Shown: positions 18,276 through 27,004, counted from the stretch's first letter. The stretch: 64,000 bases of DNA from Streptomyces sp. NBC_00536 (GCF_036346295.1 NZ_CP107819.1:7130001-7194000); one strand, 5' to 3'. Numbers and translations: made by a program. Notes: generated by a model from the sequence alone, not told the origin.

Positions 18276-19220
18276 TCACTCGCGCGGTCCCCCCGATGGA
18301 CCAGTGCCGGGCCGGGGCCGGGCGGCGGCGGCCGCCCCGGCCGCCAGCACCAGACCGCCCGCCGGACCGGCGAGCCGGCCGAGTCGTGCCGGGACCACGA
18401 AGTCCTCGGCCGCGTGCTCGGGCAGCCCCGGGTAGCCGGCCAGTGTCCGGGTCAGTTCGGCGTGGAGCAGCGGGAAGAGCCCGGGGAGTTCCGCGACACC
18501 GCCGCCGATCACGATCCGCTGGGGTGCGGTCGTGTAGACGATGTTGCGCAGCCCCGCGGCCAGGTAGGCCGCCTCCAGCTGCAGCGCCTGGTGCAGGACG
18601 TCGCCGGTCAGTTCTTCGGCCGGGGTCCCCCAGCGGGCACCCATGGCCTCGCCGCCCGCCAGCCCCTCCCAGCAGTCGCCGTGGAAGGGGCAGGAGCCGG
18701 GAAAGTCATCACCGGCGATGCGGGGCACCGCGAGGTGGCCCATCTCGGTGTGGACCAGGCCGCTGACCACCTCACCCCCGATCACCGCGCCGCCGCCGAT
18801 GCCGGTGCCGACGGTGAGGTAGACGTAGGTGTCCAGGCCGCGCGCCGCGCCCCAGCGGCCCTCGCCGAGGGCCGCGCCGTTCACGTCGGTGTCGATGCCC
18901 ACGGGCACGCCCAGCGCGGCGGCGACCGGGCCGGCGACGTCCACCCCGGACCAGCCGGGTTTGGGCGTGGCGGTGAGATGGCCGAACCTCGCATGGCCCG
19001 GGCGCAGTTCGAGGGGCCCGAAGGAGGCGATGCCGATCGCGTCCAACGGTCCGATTTCGGCGGCCGTCTCCTGGAAGAACGCGATGGCCCGCGCCAGGGT
19101 GGGGCCGGGTTCACCGGTCGGGAACCGGATCTCGGCCTCGATCCGGTCGGGGGCCGAGCCGACCAGGCAGACGAACTTGGTCCCGCCGGACTCGATCGCG
19201 CCGAGTCGCGGCGCCCTCAC
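18276..19220 (-). CDS. ROK-family sugar kinase, fructokinase-like
   Basis: This is a 314-aa ROK kinase. It has LGAIESGGTKFVCLVG (ATP loop), VGTGIGGGAVIGGEVVSG, HTEMGHLAVPR and the zinc motif CPFHGDCWEGLAGGEAMGAR. The CxFHGxCxE form with GARWG is characteristic of the ROK fructokinases. GTG 19220 overlaps the dehydrogenase stop by 4 bp. It is intact, unlike several neighbours. Sugar-6-phosphate formation is the likely role. Confidence 0.9.
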   Translation of the reverse strand: MRAPRLGAIESGGTKFVCLVGSAPDRIEAEIRFPTGEPGPTLARAIAFFQETAAEIGPLDAIGIASFGPLELRPGHARFGHLTATPKPGWSGVDVAGPVAAALGVPVGIDTDVNGAALGEGRWGAARGLDTYVYLTVGTGIGGGAVIGGEVVSGLVHTEMGHLAVPRIAGDDFPGSCPFHGDCWEGLAGGEAMGARWGTPAEELTGDVLHQALQLEAAYLAAGLRNIVYTTAPQRIVIGGGVAELPGLFPLLHAELTRTLAGYPGLPEHAAEDFVVPARLGRLAGPAGGLVLAAGAAAAARPRPGTGPSGGPRE

Positions 19221-20344
19221 ACGCCCACCGGCCAGCCGTCGGCGCCGACCGGGCCGGAGTGCGAGCGGATGACGACCTTGAGCGCGTCGTAGCGCGGCGG
19301 CCGTCCGGTGTCGTGGTTCCCGTCGCCCGCGGTGAGCCCGCCGAGCGCGGTGAAGGCCTCCGCGTACCGTTCGAGAGGGAACTCGTGCGTCACCAGCCGC
19401 TCCAGGACCTGTCCGGTGCCGCTGCCGGGTCGCTGCGGGTCGCCGAGTTCGGCGGCCAGGTCCACGGCGACCGGGAAGATGTCGGCCCGGTAGTCCCCGG
19501 CGCCGATCAGCTGGATGCCCCGGTTCGTGAGCTGGAGCGGGCGCAGGGGCACGGTGTAGGTGTCGTCGAAGCCCATCACCACGATCCGGCCGCCGTCGTC
19601 GATCAGCCGTAGTGCCGTGTCCAGGCCGGTCCCCGTGGTGTCGAAGACGACGGAGGGACGCTCGCCACCCGATGCCTTCACCACGGCCTCGGCCGTGTCC
19701 GTTCCGGCCACGTCCACCACGTTCGCGAACTGTTCGCGGGCCCGCTCCAGCCGGTACCCGTCCGGTTCGGCGACGGTGACTCGACGTGCCTGGCGGGCGG
19801 CGACCCATGCGGTCAGCATCCCGATCGGGCCGGCGCCGAGCACCACCACGGTGTCGTCGAAAGTGACGGACGCTGCCCGGACGTTGCTCAGGACGCATGC
19901 GAGCGGCTCGATCAGTACCGCGCTGCGGAAGGGCAGCCCGGCGGGAACCCGTTCGAGGAAACGTTCCGGCAAGGTCACGCTCTCCGCGTACGTGCCGTCC
20001 CGGTCGACGCCGACCTCGGTCCCGGCCTTGTGACGGCAGAAGTTGGTCGCTCCCCGGCGGCACGGGGTGCACCAGCCGCAGTACAGCGTCGGGTTGACCA
20101 CCACCCGGTCCCCCACCCCGACCGAACGCACCTGGGGCCCGGTCTCCCGCACCACACCCACCGACTCGTGTCCGAGCACCACGCCCGGCCGGGCCGGGAA
20201 CCGCCCGAGCAGGATCTTGCGGTCCGTTCCGCAGACCCCCGTACCCACGATCTCCACCACGACGTCATCACCGTTCACGACGCGTGCGGTGGGCCGGTCC
20301 TGCAGTTCGGCGGTGCCTGGACGCAGATAGACGAGAGCGCGCAC
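19217..20344 (-). CDS. Zinc-dependent alcohol/polyol dehydrogenase
   Basis: This is a 375-aa medium-chain dehydrogenase. The catalytic zinc site is GTGVCGTDRKI and VLGHESVGVV; the structural zinc has four Cys in CGWCTPCRRGATNFC; the Rossmann loop is VVVLGAGPIGMLTAW. GTG 20344 sits behind a strong GGGGAGG site. The closest-looking members are glucose/threonine dehydrogenase-type enzymes acting on polyols. It is first in the leftward run, coupled to the sugar kinase, so it probably oxidises a sugar or cyclitol in this pathway. Confidence 0.9.
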   Translation of the reverse strand: MRALVYLRPGTAELQDRPTARVVNGDDVVVEIVGTGVCGTDRKILLGRFPARPGVVLGHESVGVVRETGPQVRSVGVGDRVVVNPTLYCGWCTPCRRGATNFCRHKAGTEVGVDRDGTYAESVTLPERFLERVPAGLPFRSAVLIEPLACVLSNVRAASVTFDDTVVVLGAGPIGMLTAWVAARQARRVTVAEPDGYRLERAREQFANVVDVAGTDTAEAVVKASGGERPSVVFDTTGTGLDTALRLIDDGGRIVVMGFDDTYTVPLRPLQLTNRGIQLIGAGDYRADIFPVAVDLAAELGDPQRPGSGTGQVLERLVTHEFPLERYAEAFTALGGLTAGDGNHDTGRPPRYDALKVVIRSHSGPVGADGWPVGV

Positions 20345-20699
20345 GAGACCTCCCCTTGGTGTTGGGAGGGCGACGCTAGCGCAGCCGAACGCGGACGGAC
20401 ACGACGCCTCTGAGCCATTCCGTGGCTTCGGCCGCGGTCTTCCTGGCGGGGCGCCTTGCGTCGTGCCACGAGTTTCGGCTCGAATCAGCAGCCGTCGCGT
20501 CACCCGACGCCAGCCTTCCCCCCCCGCTCCTGCGGCACGCGGCCGAGGGTGATTGAAGTCGGCCGGGCGCGAACGTAGGGTGGCGACGCCTTCGCCGCCC
20601 AGTGACGATGGCGTCACCGACAGTCACGTCGCATGCTGGCGCGCACCGGCACACGCCGACGGAGCAGGCGGCTCCGCCCACCTCCCCCGAGGGGCTGCC
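20345..20699. other. Intergenic region, 355 bp
   Basis: This region lies between the divergent dehydrogenase and the nuclease-fold gene and must carry promoters for both. I see no convincing sigma-HrdB pair, operator palindrome or small gene. The upstream extension of the right-hand ORF (from 20553) has poor coding character. Confidence 0.5.
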
Positions 20700-21566
20700 A
20701 TGTCGATGCTGCTGGTCCAGGGTTCGTACCAGGTGCTCAACCTCCAGCCGGACGGCGACACCGTCGCCTTCAAGCCGACCGACCCGAAAGTCTTCCAGAA
20801 GGTTGAGGGCTGTCCGGTCAAGGTCGATGGCAAGAACACCGTCCGGCTGCGGCTCGACGCCATCGACGCCCTGGAAACGCACTACAGCCGGACAGGGCCG
20901 GGCGCCCACCAGCCGCTGGAGTTCGCCCACAAGGCGGCCGAGGAACTGCTCGCCTTCCTCGGCTTCACCGACGTCCGGCACAACGGCGAGACGGTCACCG
21001 CCGCCACCCCCAAAGAGACGCCCGGCTTCATCCTCACCCAGGGCGCCGACAAGTTCGGCCGCTGCATCGCGCTGCTCGGCGTCGGCACGCCGCCGGGCAC
21101 CGACGGCAGCCAGGTCGACGTCGACGTGGCGCTGCTGCGCACCACCGCCAACCACCACATGCTGTCCACCGGCCTGGCCTACCCGACCTTCTACGCCAAG
21201 TTCCTCCCCGAGCTGCGGGCCGAGATGGCCGCCGTCGCCCAGCAGGCCCGCACGGCCGGCCTCGGGCTCTGGCCTTCGGACGTCACCACCGCCCCCGACG
21301 GGGCGGTCATCACCGGCATGTCCTCCCTCACCGGCGACGTGGTCATCCTGCCGAAGCTGTTCCGGCGGCTGGTGGACCACTTCAACCTGGTGGAGCCGTC
21401 CCTGAACGGCTTCCCCACCTTCCTGGCCGGCGGCGGGGACGAACTCAGGATCGAGCCGGCCGGCACGCCCGAGCTGAGCCTCAAGCCCCTGGTCGAGATC
21501 GTCAACGGCGGCACGGCGGTGCGGATGACCATCTCGCCCGAGGACATCGTCTTCACCGAGGGCTGA
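20700..21566 (+). CDS. Staphylococcal-nuclease-fold protein A, cytoplasmic
   Basis: This 288-aa protein starts at ATG 20700 (MSMLLVQGSYQVLNLQ). The first 190 residues follow the TNase fold: PDGDTVAF (D20), VRLRLDAIDALETHY (R51, D56, E59), GADKFGRCIALLG (R121), then TANHHMLSTGLAYPTFYAK and a final helix ending GLGLWPSD. These positions match D21, R35, D40, E43 and R87 of staphylococcal nuclease, so the catalytic set is complete. The last 95 residues (GDVVILPKLFRRLVDHFN onwards) are an extra domain shared with its paralogue at 23755-24627. There is no signal peptide, unusual for this family. It converges on an FAD dehydrogenase gene 24 bp away. Confidence 0.8.
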   Translation: MSMLLVQGSYQVLNLQPDGDTVAFKPTDPKVFQKVEGCPVKVDGKNTVRLRLDAIDALETHYSRTGPGAHQPLEFAHKAAEELLAFLGFTDVRHNGETVTAATPKETPGFILTQGADKFGRCIALLGVGTPPGTDGSQVDVDVALLRTTANHHMLSTGLAYPTFYAKFLPELRAEMAAVAQQARTAGLGLWPSDVTTAPDGAVITGMSSLTGDVVILPKLFRRLVDHFNLVEPSLNGFPTFLAGGGDELRIEPAGTPELSLKPLVEIVNGGTAVRMTISPEDIVFTEG

Positions 21567-21590
21567 GGAGCACAGGGCGGACGGCCGAGT

Positions 21591-23309
21591 TCAGAGGCGG
21601 GCGACGAGGATGTCGGCGGTGCGCAGGGTGGTGGCGGCGAGGGTGAGGGTGGGGTTGGCGGTGCCGCTGGTGGGGAAGACGGCGGAGCCGACGACCCACA
21701 CGTTGGGGTGGTCGTGGGCGTTCCCGTCGGGGTGGACGACGTTGGTGGCGTTGCTGTCGCCCATGCGCATGGTGCCCATGAGGTGGCCGGCGCCGTTGTA
21801 GCGCAAGAGTGGCTGCTGGGGGTCGACGTCGGTGGCGCCCGAGGTCTGTTCGAGGTGTTGCCACATGCGGCGGGTGACGCTGTGGCCGTAGGCCAGGGCG
21901 CGCTTGGAGTAGTCGTCGATCTTGTAGGTGATCTTCGGCCGGCGCACCCCGAGCGCGTCCGTCTCGTCCGAGAGCGTGACGCGGTTGGCGGGGTCGGGCA
22001 GCTGCTCGGTGGAGTAGCCGAAGCGCAGCATGTGGGTGACCCGCGCGGCCACCTTCTGCTGGAGGGGCTTGCCGAACTGCTTGACCTTGCCGGTGGTGGC
22101 GTCCCACATCAGACGTTCCACGGCGGCGCCGGGGCTTTCGGTGCGGCCCCAGCCGTCGTTGCCGATGGTGATGCGGAACGCGCCGTTCGTCTTGCGGAAC
22201 GTCCCGTCGCGGAACGTCTCGATGCTGAGGATGGACTGGGGTCCGCGGAAGGGGTAGACGGGTTCGCCGAAGTGTCCGACGACCTCCTCGGCGAGGTGGT
22301 CCATGAGGTTCCGTCCGACCTGGTCGCTGTTGTTCTTCAGCTCGGAGGCCAGCCACAGTTTGGGCGTCTCGATCGCGTTGAGGGCCAGCACGATGTGGGC
22401 GCCGGTCACCTTGTGCTCGGTGGCGGTGTCCGGATGGCTCCGGTAGACGACGGTGTGCACCTCCGGGCCGGGGCCGGGGCCGGGGCCGGGGTCGGCGATC
22501 AGCCGGGTGACCACGCTGCGGGTGCGGACCTCCACGTCCAGCTCGTCGCGGGCACGCTTGACGTGCACCGAGGCGTCGTACTTGGCGCCGGAGGGGCAGA
22601 TGGGGATGCAGCTGGAATTGCCCTGGCAGGCGCTGCGTCCTTGGTACTCCTCGGAGTTGCGGGCCTGGGGCGTGGTGACGACGGTGACCGGGATGCCGTC
22701 GAGCGGCCCGATGGTGGCCAGGGCCGCGCGCACCCGGGTGTCGCCGTAGCCGGCGACGATCCCGGGCATGGGGAAGGGGGCGCTGCGGTGGGCCCCGTAC
22801 AGGCCGTCCCACTCGTCGTGGTTGCCCGAGACGCCGAGCTCTGCCTCGGCCTGCACGTAGTACGGCTCCAGCTGGTCGTACGTGATCGGCCAGTCGACCC
22901 CGACGTTGTACAGCTTCTTGAGCTGGAAGTCGGCGGGCAGGAAGCGCGGGCAGTTGCCGCGCCAGGCCCAGGTGCTGCCGCCGGCCATCCGCTGGAAGCC
23001 GCTCTTGAACAGATCCGGGCCCGCTTCGACGTAGTAACTGTTCATGAGCAGCGGATCGCCGACGCCGTCCGAGGAGGGGGCGTAGGCCTGGGCATTGTTG
23101 GGCAGTGCCGCGTACGGGGTGGGCACGTTCTTCGTCGGGGAGACCTGATAGGCCTCGACGAACGTGGTGCGCTGGGCAGCGTCGAGGCCGTTGTCGCCGG
23201 CCTCTAGGAGCAGCACCCGGGCCTGGGGCTTGGCCGCCTTGATCCGGCAAGCGGCCAGGGAGCCGGCCACACCTGCGCCGACGATGACGACGTCGTAGTC
23301 GAAGGACAT
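21591..23309 (-). CDS. GMC-type FAD dehydrogenase, large subunit with 3Fe-4S motif
   Basis: This is a 572-aa flavoprotein: FAD-binding VVIVGAGVAGSLAACRIKAA at the N-terminus, the C-terminal HLMGTMRMGDSNATN, and NVWVVGSAVFPTSGTANPTL with the conserved active-site Asn. Cys228, Cys234 and Cys238 in SACQGNSSCIPICPSGAKYD match the 3Fe-4S ligands of the FAD-dependent glucose dehydrogenase catalytic subunit of Burkholderia and of membrane sorbitol/fructose dehydrogenases. A (GP)n run lies near residue 275. It starts at ATG 23309. The next gene upstream encodes the matching small subunit. No Tat signal is present on either subunit, so the complex should be cytoplasmic or peripheral. The sugar or alcohol substrate is unknown. 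Confidence 0.88.
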   Translation of the reverse strand: MSFDYDVVIVGAGVAGSLAACRIKAAKPQARVLLLEAGDNGLDAAQRTTFVEAYQVSPTKNVPTPYAALPNNAQAYAPSSDGVGDPLLMNSYYVEAGPDLFKSGFQRMAGGSTWAWRGNCPRFLPADFQLKKLYNVGVDWPITYDQLEPYYVQAEAELGVSGNHDEWDGLYGAHRSAPFPMPGIVAGYGDTRVRAALATIGPLDGIPVTVVTTPQARNSEEYQGRSACQGNSSCIPICPSGAKYDASVHVKRARDELDVEVRTRSVVTRLIADPGPGPGPGPEVHTVVYRSHPDTATEHKVTGAHIVLALNAIETPKLWLASELKNNSDQVGRNLMDHLAEEVVGHFGEPVYPFRGPQSILSIETFRDGTFRKTNGAFRITIGNDGWGRTESPGAAVERLMWDATTGKVKQFGKPLQQKVAARVTHMLRFGYSTEQLPDPANRVTLSDETDALGVRRPKITYKIDDYSKRALAYGHSVTRRMWQHLEQTSGATDVDPQQPLLRYNGAGHLMGTMRMGDSNATNVVHPDGNAHDHPNVWVVGSAVFPTSGTANPTLTLAATTLRTADILVARL

Positions 23310-23326
23310 GTCGGTTCTCCTCTCGC

Positions 23327-23740
23327 TCAGGGCTGGTCGGGCTGGTCGGCCCAGTAGCCGTATCCGCCGGCGGGCGCGGCGGGTGCGGCGGACAGGGGGT
23401 GGGCCTTGATGACCTGCCAGACCAGCCCGGCCCGGTACTGCTCCGGGGTGCCGGGAGGGTCCTGGGTCCCGTCGGGCCGCTTGAACTGGGCGGTGAACCA
23501 CACCATGATCGTTTCCTTGGCGGTGCGGGCCAGCGCGGTGTCGGCGTCGAGCGCGGCGGCCAGGGCCTGGCCGGGGTCGGCCTGGGTGGAGGCGGTGCGC
23601 CAGGCGTCGATGAGGCGGTCGAGGTCAGCGGGGAAGGCGCGGTCGAGGCGTTCGCGGTACGCGTCGGCCAGAGCCTGGTCCAGAGAGCTCTCGCCGGTGA
23701 GCAGTTCGGACAGGGCGCGGAAGTCGGCTGCGTGGGTCAT
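23327..23740 (-). CDS. FAD dehydrogenase small subunit (sorbitol dehydrogenase-type)
   Basis: This 137-aa protein is of the kind paired with FAD-dependent sugar dehydrogenases. It has an ADFRALSELLTGESSLDQAL start, IMVWFTAQFKRPDGT, and GLVWQVIKAHPLSA ending GGYGYWADQP, all near the positions expected for the small chaperone-like subunit that in Burkholderia guides the large subunit. The usual Tat signal is lacking. It is 17 bp upstream of the large subunit, in the same operon. Confidence 0.72.
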   Translation of the reverse strand: MTHAADFRALSELLTGESSLDQALADAYRERLDRAFPADLDRLIDAWRTASTQADPGQALAAALDADTALARTAKETIMVWFTAQFKRPDGTQDPPGTPEQYRAGLVWQVIKAHPLSAAPAAPAGGYGYWADQPDQP

Positions 23741-23754
23741 GGTGACCGTCTCCT

Positions 23755-24627
23755 TCAGCCCTCGTCGAAGAGCAGGTTCTCGGGGGGCTCGGTCATCTTG
23801 ACCTTGGTGGTGTTGACCTCGACGACCAGGTCGAGGCCGGTGGTGAAGTGGGTGGTCGAGATGATGGTGAACCTGTCGGCCTTCTGTGCCAGGAAGTCAC
23901 GGAACCCGCCGAGCGCCGGATCGCCGTCGTTGAGGACGAGGTACTCGGCCAGGCGGCGGAACAGCTTGGGCAGCACGACGTCCTGACTGATCGTCGGCGG
24001 TGCGACCACCTCCGCCCCCGAGGTCGTCCTGTCCACCGACCAGATCTTCTTGCCGGCCTGCCGGGCTGCCGTGACGGCCTTGGTCAGCTCGGTGCGCAGC
24101 TCGGGGAAGAAGCTGCGGTAGTACGTCGGGAAGGCCAGGCCGGTGGCGAGCATGTGGTGGTTGGCGGTCTTCTTCAGCATCGCCGTGGTGACGCCGACCT
24201 GCGTGCCGCTGGCGGCCGGGCCGGCACCGCGTCCGGCCAGGGCCACGCAGCGGCCGTACTTGTCCGCGCCCCTGGTCAGGATGAACCCGGGGGCATCGGG
24301 CGGGGTGGTGGGCGCCTTGACGGTCTTGTCGGGCTTGCGCTGTACGTCCTGGAAGCCCAGCCAGTTCAGCAGCTCGTCGGAGGCCTCGTCGGCGAACGGG
24401 GCCGGCTGGTGCAGCACCGGTCCGCCGGTCGGGGGCCGGTAATGGGTCTCCAGTGCGTCGATCGCCTCCAGCCGGAGATTCGCACCACCGGTGGCGTTGC
24501 GGCGCACGTGGTGGGGGCCGGGCACCAGGTCCCAGTCGGCGGGATCGTCCGGGACGAAGCGGACCGTGTCACCGTCCGGGCGCGTCCCGGCGATCCGGTA
24601 GACACCCTGGATGAGGAGCATGGGCAT
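23755..24627 (-). CDS. Staphylococcal-nuclease-fold protein B, paralogue of A
   Basis: This 290-aa protein (ATG 24627) is collinear with the protein encoded at 20700-21566: PDGDTVRF (D20), ANLRLEAIDALETHY (R52, D57, E60), GADKYGRCVAL, TANHHMLATGLAFPTYYRSF, a conserved tail DVVLPKLFRRLAEYL, and the C-terminal strand VEVNTTKVKMTEPPENLLF. It is first in the operon that continues into the small subunit (14-bp gap) and the dehydrogenase. No signal peptide or membrane helix. TNase-like catalytic residues are intact, so it may cut nucleic acid, but a role as an oxidoreductase accessory is equally open. Confidence 0.8.
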   Translation of the reverse strand: MPMLLIQGVYRIAGTRPDGDTVRFVPDDPADWDLVPGPHHVRRNATGGANLRLEAIDALETHYRPPTGGPVLHQPAPFADEASDELLNWLGFQDVQRKPDKTVKAPTTPPDAPGFILTRGADKYGRCVALAGRGAGPAASGTQVGVTTAMLKKTANHHMLATGLAFPTYYRSFFPELRTELTKAVTAARQAGKKIWSVDRTTSGAEVVAPPTISQDVVLPKLFRRLAEYLVLNDGDPALGGFRDFLAQKADRFTIISTTHFTTGLDLVVEVNTTKVKMTEPPENLLFDEG

Positions 24628-24857
24628 GGTGACTCCTTTCGGGTAGCCGGGGCACGGAGCGGACGATCAGCGGACCGCAGCCCCAGTAGCGGCCGCACCC
24701 GCCCGCCTCACTCCCTGCCATGGACCGAATACAGCCTGCGCCGGGTCTGCTCGGGCGGCATCCTGGGGCGGGCATACGGACGCAGTGCGCCGAGCGGAGA
24801 TTCCGTGGAGGCCGCCGCCTGACCACGCGGCCCCGGCGTACCGGCTCCGACGCACCC

Positions 24858-25511
24858 TTACGGGCAGGTGCGCAGGTGGGCGGTGTCGTTGAGGAGGGCC
24901 AGGGTCCAGCTGCGGCGGCCGAAGCGATCGACGCGGTACTCGAAGCGGGTGATCCCGGCATGATCGGCGCCGAAGCCGATGCCGGGGGCGGCCGACAACG
25001 GGATGCCGAGGAAAAGATGGCATGCGGCGACGACCGTCTCCCCGTGGGCGGCGATCAGGACGGTCTGACCCTCGTGCCGCTCGACCAGGCGGGCCAGACC
25101 GGCTCCGGCACGGCGCAGGAAGCCGGCCCACGTGTCGGATCCGGGAGCCCAGGCCCGCTCCGGATGAGCGGCCGGCGCGCCCCCGAAGGCGGCCTCGACA
25201 TCCCGCCAGGACAGGCCATCGGCGCTGCCGTGGTGCAGCCCGTCGAGGCCCTCGTCCGTGACCAGGGGCAGGCCGAGCACGGCGGAGAGCACAGCTCCTG
25301 TCTCCTGCAGGCGCCGCCGGGGCCCGGCATACAGGTACTGGACCGGCCGCTCGGTGTGATGCTCCACCACCAGGCGGGCCGCGGCGAGACGCACCTGCTC
25401 CACGCCCCGCACGGTCAGACCGGTGCAGGTCGCGGGCCCGCCGAGGAGCCCCGCGACGTTGCACCTGGCCTCACCGTGCCGGACAAAGATCAACTGTGTG
25501 CCGATGCCCAC
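24858..25511 (-). CDS. Histidine phosphatase (phosphoglycerate-mutase-like)
   Basis: This 217-aa protein starts at GTG 25511 (VGIGTQLIFVRHGEARCNVA). The catalytic motif is FVRHGEAR, and the second His comes in LIAAHGETVVAA. RRRLQETGAVLSAVLG follows the pattern of broad-specificity alpha-ribazole/SixA-type phosphatases. It is a monocistronic gene with no informative neighbour. The frame extends upstream to 25703 but without coding-like sequence. Confidence 0.85.
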   Translation of the reverse strand: MGIGTQLIFVRHGEARCNVAGLLGGPATCTGLTVRGVEQVRLAAARLVVEHHTERPVQYLYAGPRRRLQETGAVLSAVLGLPLVTDEGLDGLHHGSADGLSWRDVEAAFGGAPAAHPERAWAPGSDTWAGFLRRAGAGLARLVERHEGQTVLIAAHGETVVAACHLFLGIPLSAAPGIGFGADHAGITRFEYRVDRFGRRSWTLALLNDTAHLRTCP

Positions 25512-25923
25512 AGCACCCCTCCCGCCGGTCGGGCCTGCCGAGCACACGGCACGGCAGGCGCTCCGGCCATCGTCAGGGCCGCGGCGGAGCACGGCCATTC
25601 GGGGCCGGCGCCAAGGGAGCCCCGGCCGATGGCCGACGAGCACGTAAGCCTCAAGGTGCTGCAGGGCACATGCGCGACTAGCCTTGAAAGGTGAGCGCCG
25701 CAACTGCGGGCCGCCCTAGGCGGCCGAAGCACGTCAGCGGCTCAGGTGCCACACGTGACCACCCCGGGGGACGTACGCCGCAGGGCCGCGTACACGGTGG
25801 GTGCGTGCTTGTGCTTCCCGGAGTCACCCGGCGGCTCATGCGACCCGCGCCGCACGACTTCTTCTGCGGACGCGGCCCATTTTCCCGCGCCCCTACGGAT
25901 CGGCGCGGGTGGAAGGAACTGAC
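25512..25923. other. Intergenic region, 412 bp
   Basis: This region lies between the leftward phosphatase gene and the rightward small secreted protein. It must contain two promoters. I see no clear -35/-10 pair or palindrome; the only plain signal is the GGAAGGAAC ribosome-binding site just before 25924. Confidence 0.4.
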
Positions 25924-26190
25924 ATGCGTATGCAAGGACAGAGGGCGAAGCGTCTCTTTGCGGTTTCCGCGGCCGGCCTGCTGATGGCGGGTGGCGCCGC
26001 ACTCGGTACAGCAGGTACGGCTTCGGCCGCAACTCCGACGCAGACCGTCAGCCACGCCAGGGGCGGCGACTGCGGTGACAGCGACCACGGCTGGGGCGGC
26101 CACCAAAGCGGCTGGGGTCACAACAGTGGCTGGGACGATGACGATGACTCGGGCTATGGCCATGGAGGACACGACCACGGCGGCTACTGA
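25924..26190 (+). CDS. Small secreted Gly/His/Asp-rich protein
   Basis: This is an 88-aa preprotein with a Sec signal (KRLFAVSAAGLLMAGGAALG, cleavage after TASA). The mature part is under 55 aa and strongly biased: HARGGDCGDSDHGWGGHQSG followed by DDDDDSGYGHGGHDHGGY. His, Asp and Gly together suggest metal binding or a cell-wall-associated role. The first half resembles the secreted chaplin-sized proteins only in size; there is no chaplin domain. Confidence 0.75.
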   Translation: MRMQGQRAKRLFAVSAAGLLMAGGAALGTAGTASAATPTQTVSHARGGDCGDSDHGWGGHQSGWGHNSGWDDDDDSGYGHGGHDHGGY

Positions 26191-26269
26191 CCCACACCAG
26201 TGAAGGTGCGATGTGCGGACCCGTCACAGGGCCGCGCATCGTGGTGCCTTGGCAGGGAGGAAGCCCCCC

Positions 26270-26911
26270 ATGACCACCTCCAAGTCGCAGGCCAGGATTG
26301 TGGCCGCCCTGCTGGTCGCATCCGGCTTTCTCGCCCAGGGCTGCGGCTCCGCTCCTGCCGCACCCCACCAACTCGCCGCCACTCAGTCGGTCACCAGAAC
26401 CGGCCAGGCGTTGCCGAGTATTCCGGACGACGTCAACGGCGGGGGCCTGGGCGGCTCCTACGACACCTTCGTCACGTACGCAAACTCACCCCTGCGGGTG
26501 CAGATGGGTGACGAATTCTGGGCCGAACACGGCCTGGCCGTGCCGGGCAGGAACCTGACGGTCAACGCTTCCCGGACCCAGATCCTGGCAGCCTTCAACA
26601 CGGCCTGGAACCAGGCCTGTGCATTCCAGTCCGCGGGCCACGCACCTCGAACTGAGCGTGGTTTCCTCTGGAGTTGGGTCGGCGGCAGTGATTCCTTCTA
26701 CGCCTACCATGGTGCTGGACTTCTGCAAGGCTTCCCTCACTGCATGCAGTTCAGCCTCACAGCCAACGCATCCGAGGACACCCCCGGTACAGTCTCCCGC
26801 GACTTCAACGTCACCCTGCAAGAGGGAACTGACGCAAGCGGCAGTCCCATCCATGGCGTCGCCAACTTCGACTTCGAATCCGGCCGCTGGACGCTGGTCA
26901 ACTTCCCGTAA
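26270..26911 (+). CDS. Putative lipoprotein, 213 aa
   Basis: The start is ATG 26270, behind GGGAGGAAG. The signal ends in the lipobox-like FLAQGC (Cys 25), though the -3 Ala makes the box non-ideal. The mature domain begins VTRTGQALPSIPDDVNGGG and includes QILAAFNTAWNQACAFQSAG and NFDFESGRWTLVNF at the end. I do not recognise the family; it looks like a secreted alpha/beta domain. It follows the small His-rich protein by 79 bp, on the same strand. Confidence 0.72.
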   Translation: MTTSKSQARIVAALLVASGFLAQGCGSAPAAPHQLAATQSVTRTGQALPSIPDDVNGGGLGGSYDTFVTYANSPLRVQMGDEFWAEHGLAVPGRNLTVNASRTQILAAFNTAWNQACAFQSAGHAPRTERGFLWSWVGGSDSFYAYHGAGLLQGFPHCMQFSLTANASEDTPGTVSRDFNVTLQEGTDASGSPIHGVANFDFESGRWTLVNFP

Positions 26912-26969
26912 CCCGATGGCGCACGATCGAGCCTCCTGTGCGCAACTTGCGCCCCAAGCAAGGGGCGGG

Positions 26970-27004
26970 CGCGGTGCCCGGCGGTGCTGCCGCCGGGCAC
27001 CGCG
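26970..27004 (+). terminator. Terminator after the lipoprotein gene
   Basis: A 15-bp perfect stem CGCGGTGCCCGGCGG (26970-26984) pairs with CCGCCGGGCACCGCG (26990-27004) around a 5-nt loop, followed by TTGTCC. It ends the gene that stops at 26911. Confidence 0.8.

Noticed and set aside
14268..20344. Complete aminocyclitol antibiotic cluster
   Set aside because: No sugar-phosphate cyclase, glycosyltransferase or specific regulator is present; the call stays at a generic N-oxygenation/sugar pathway.
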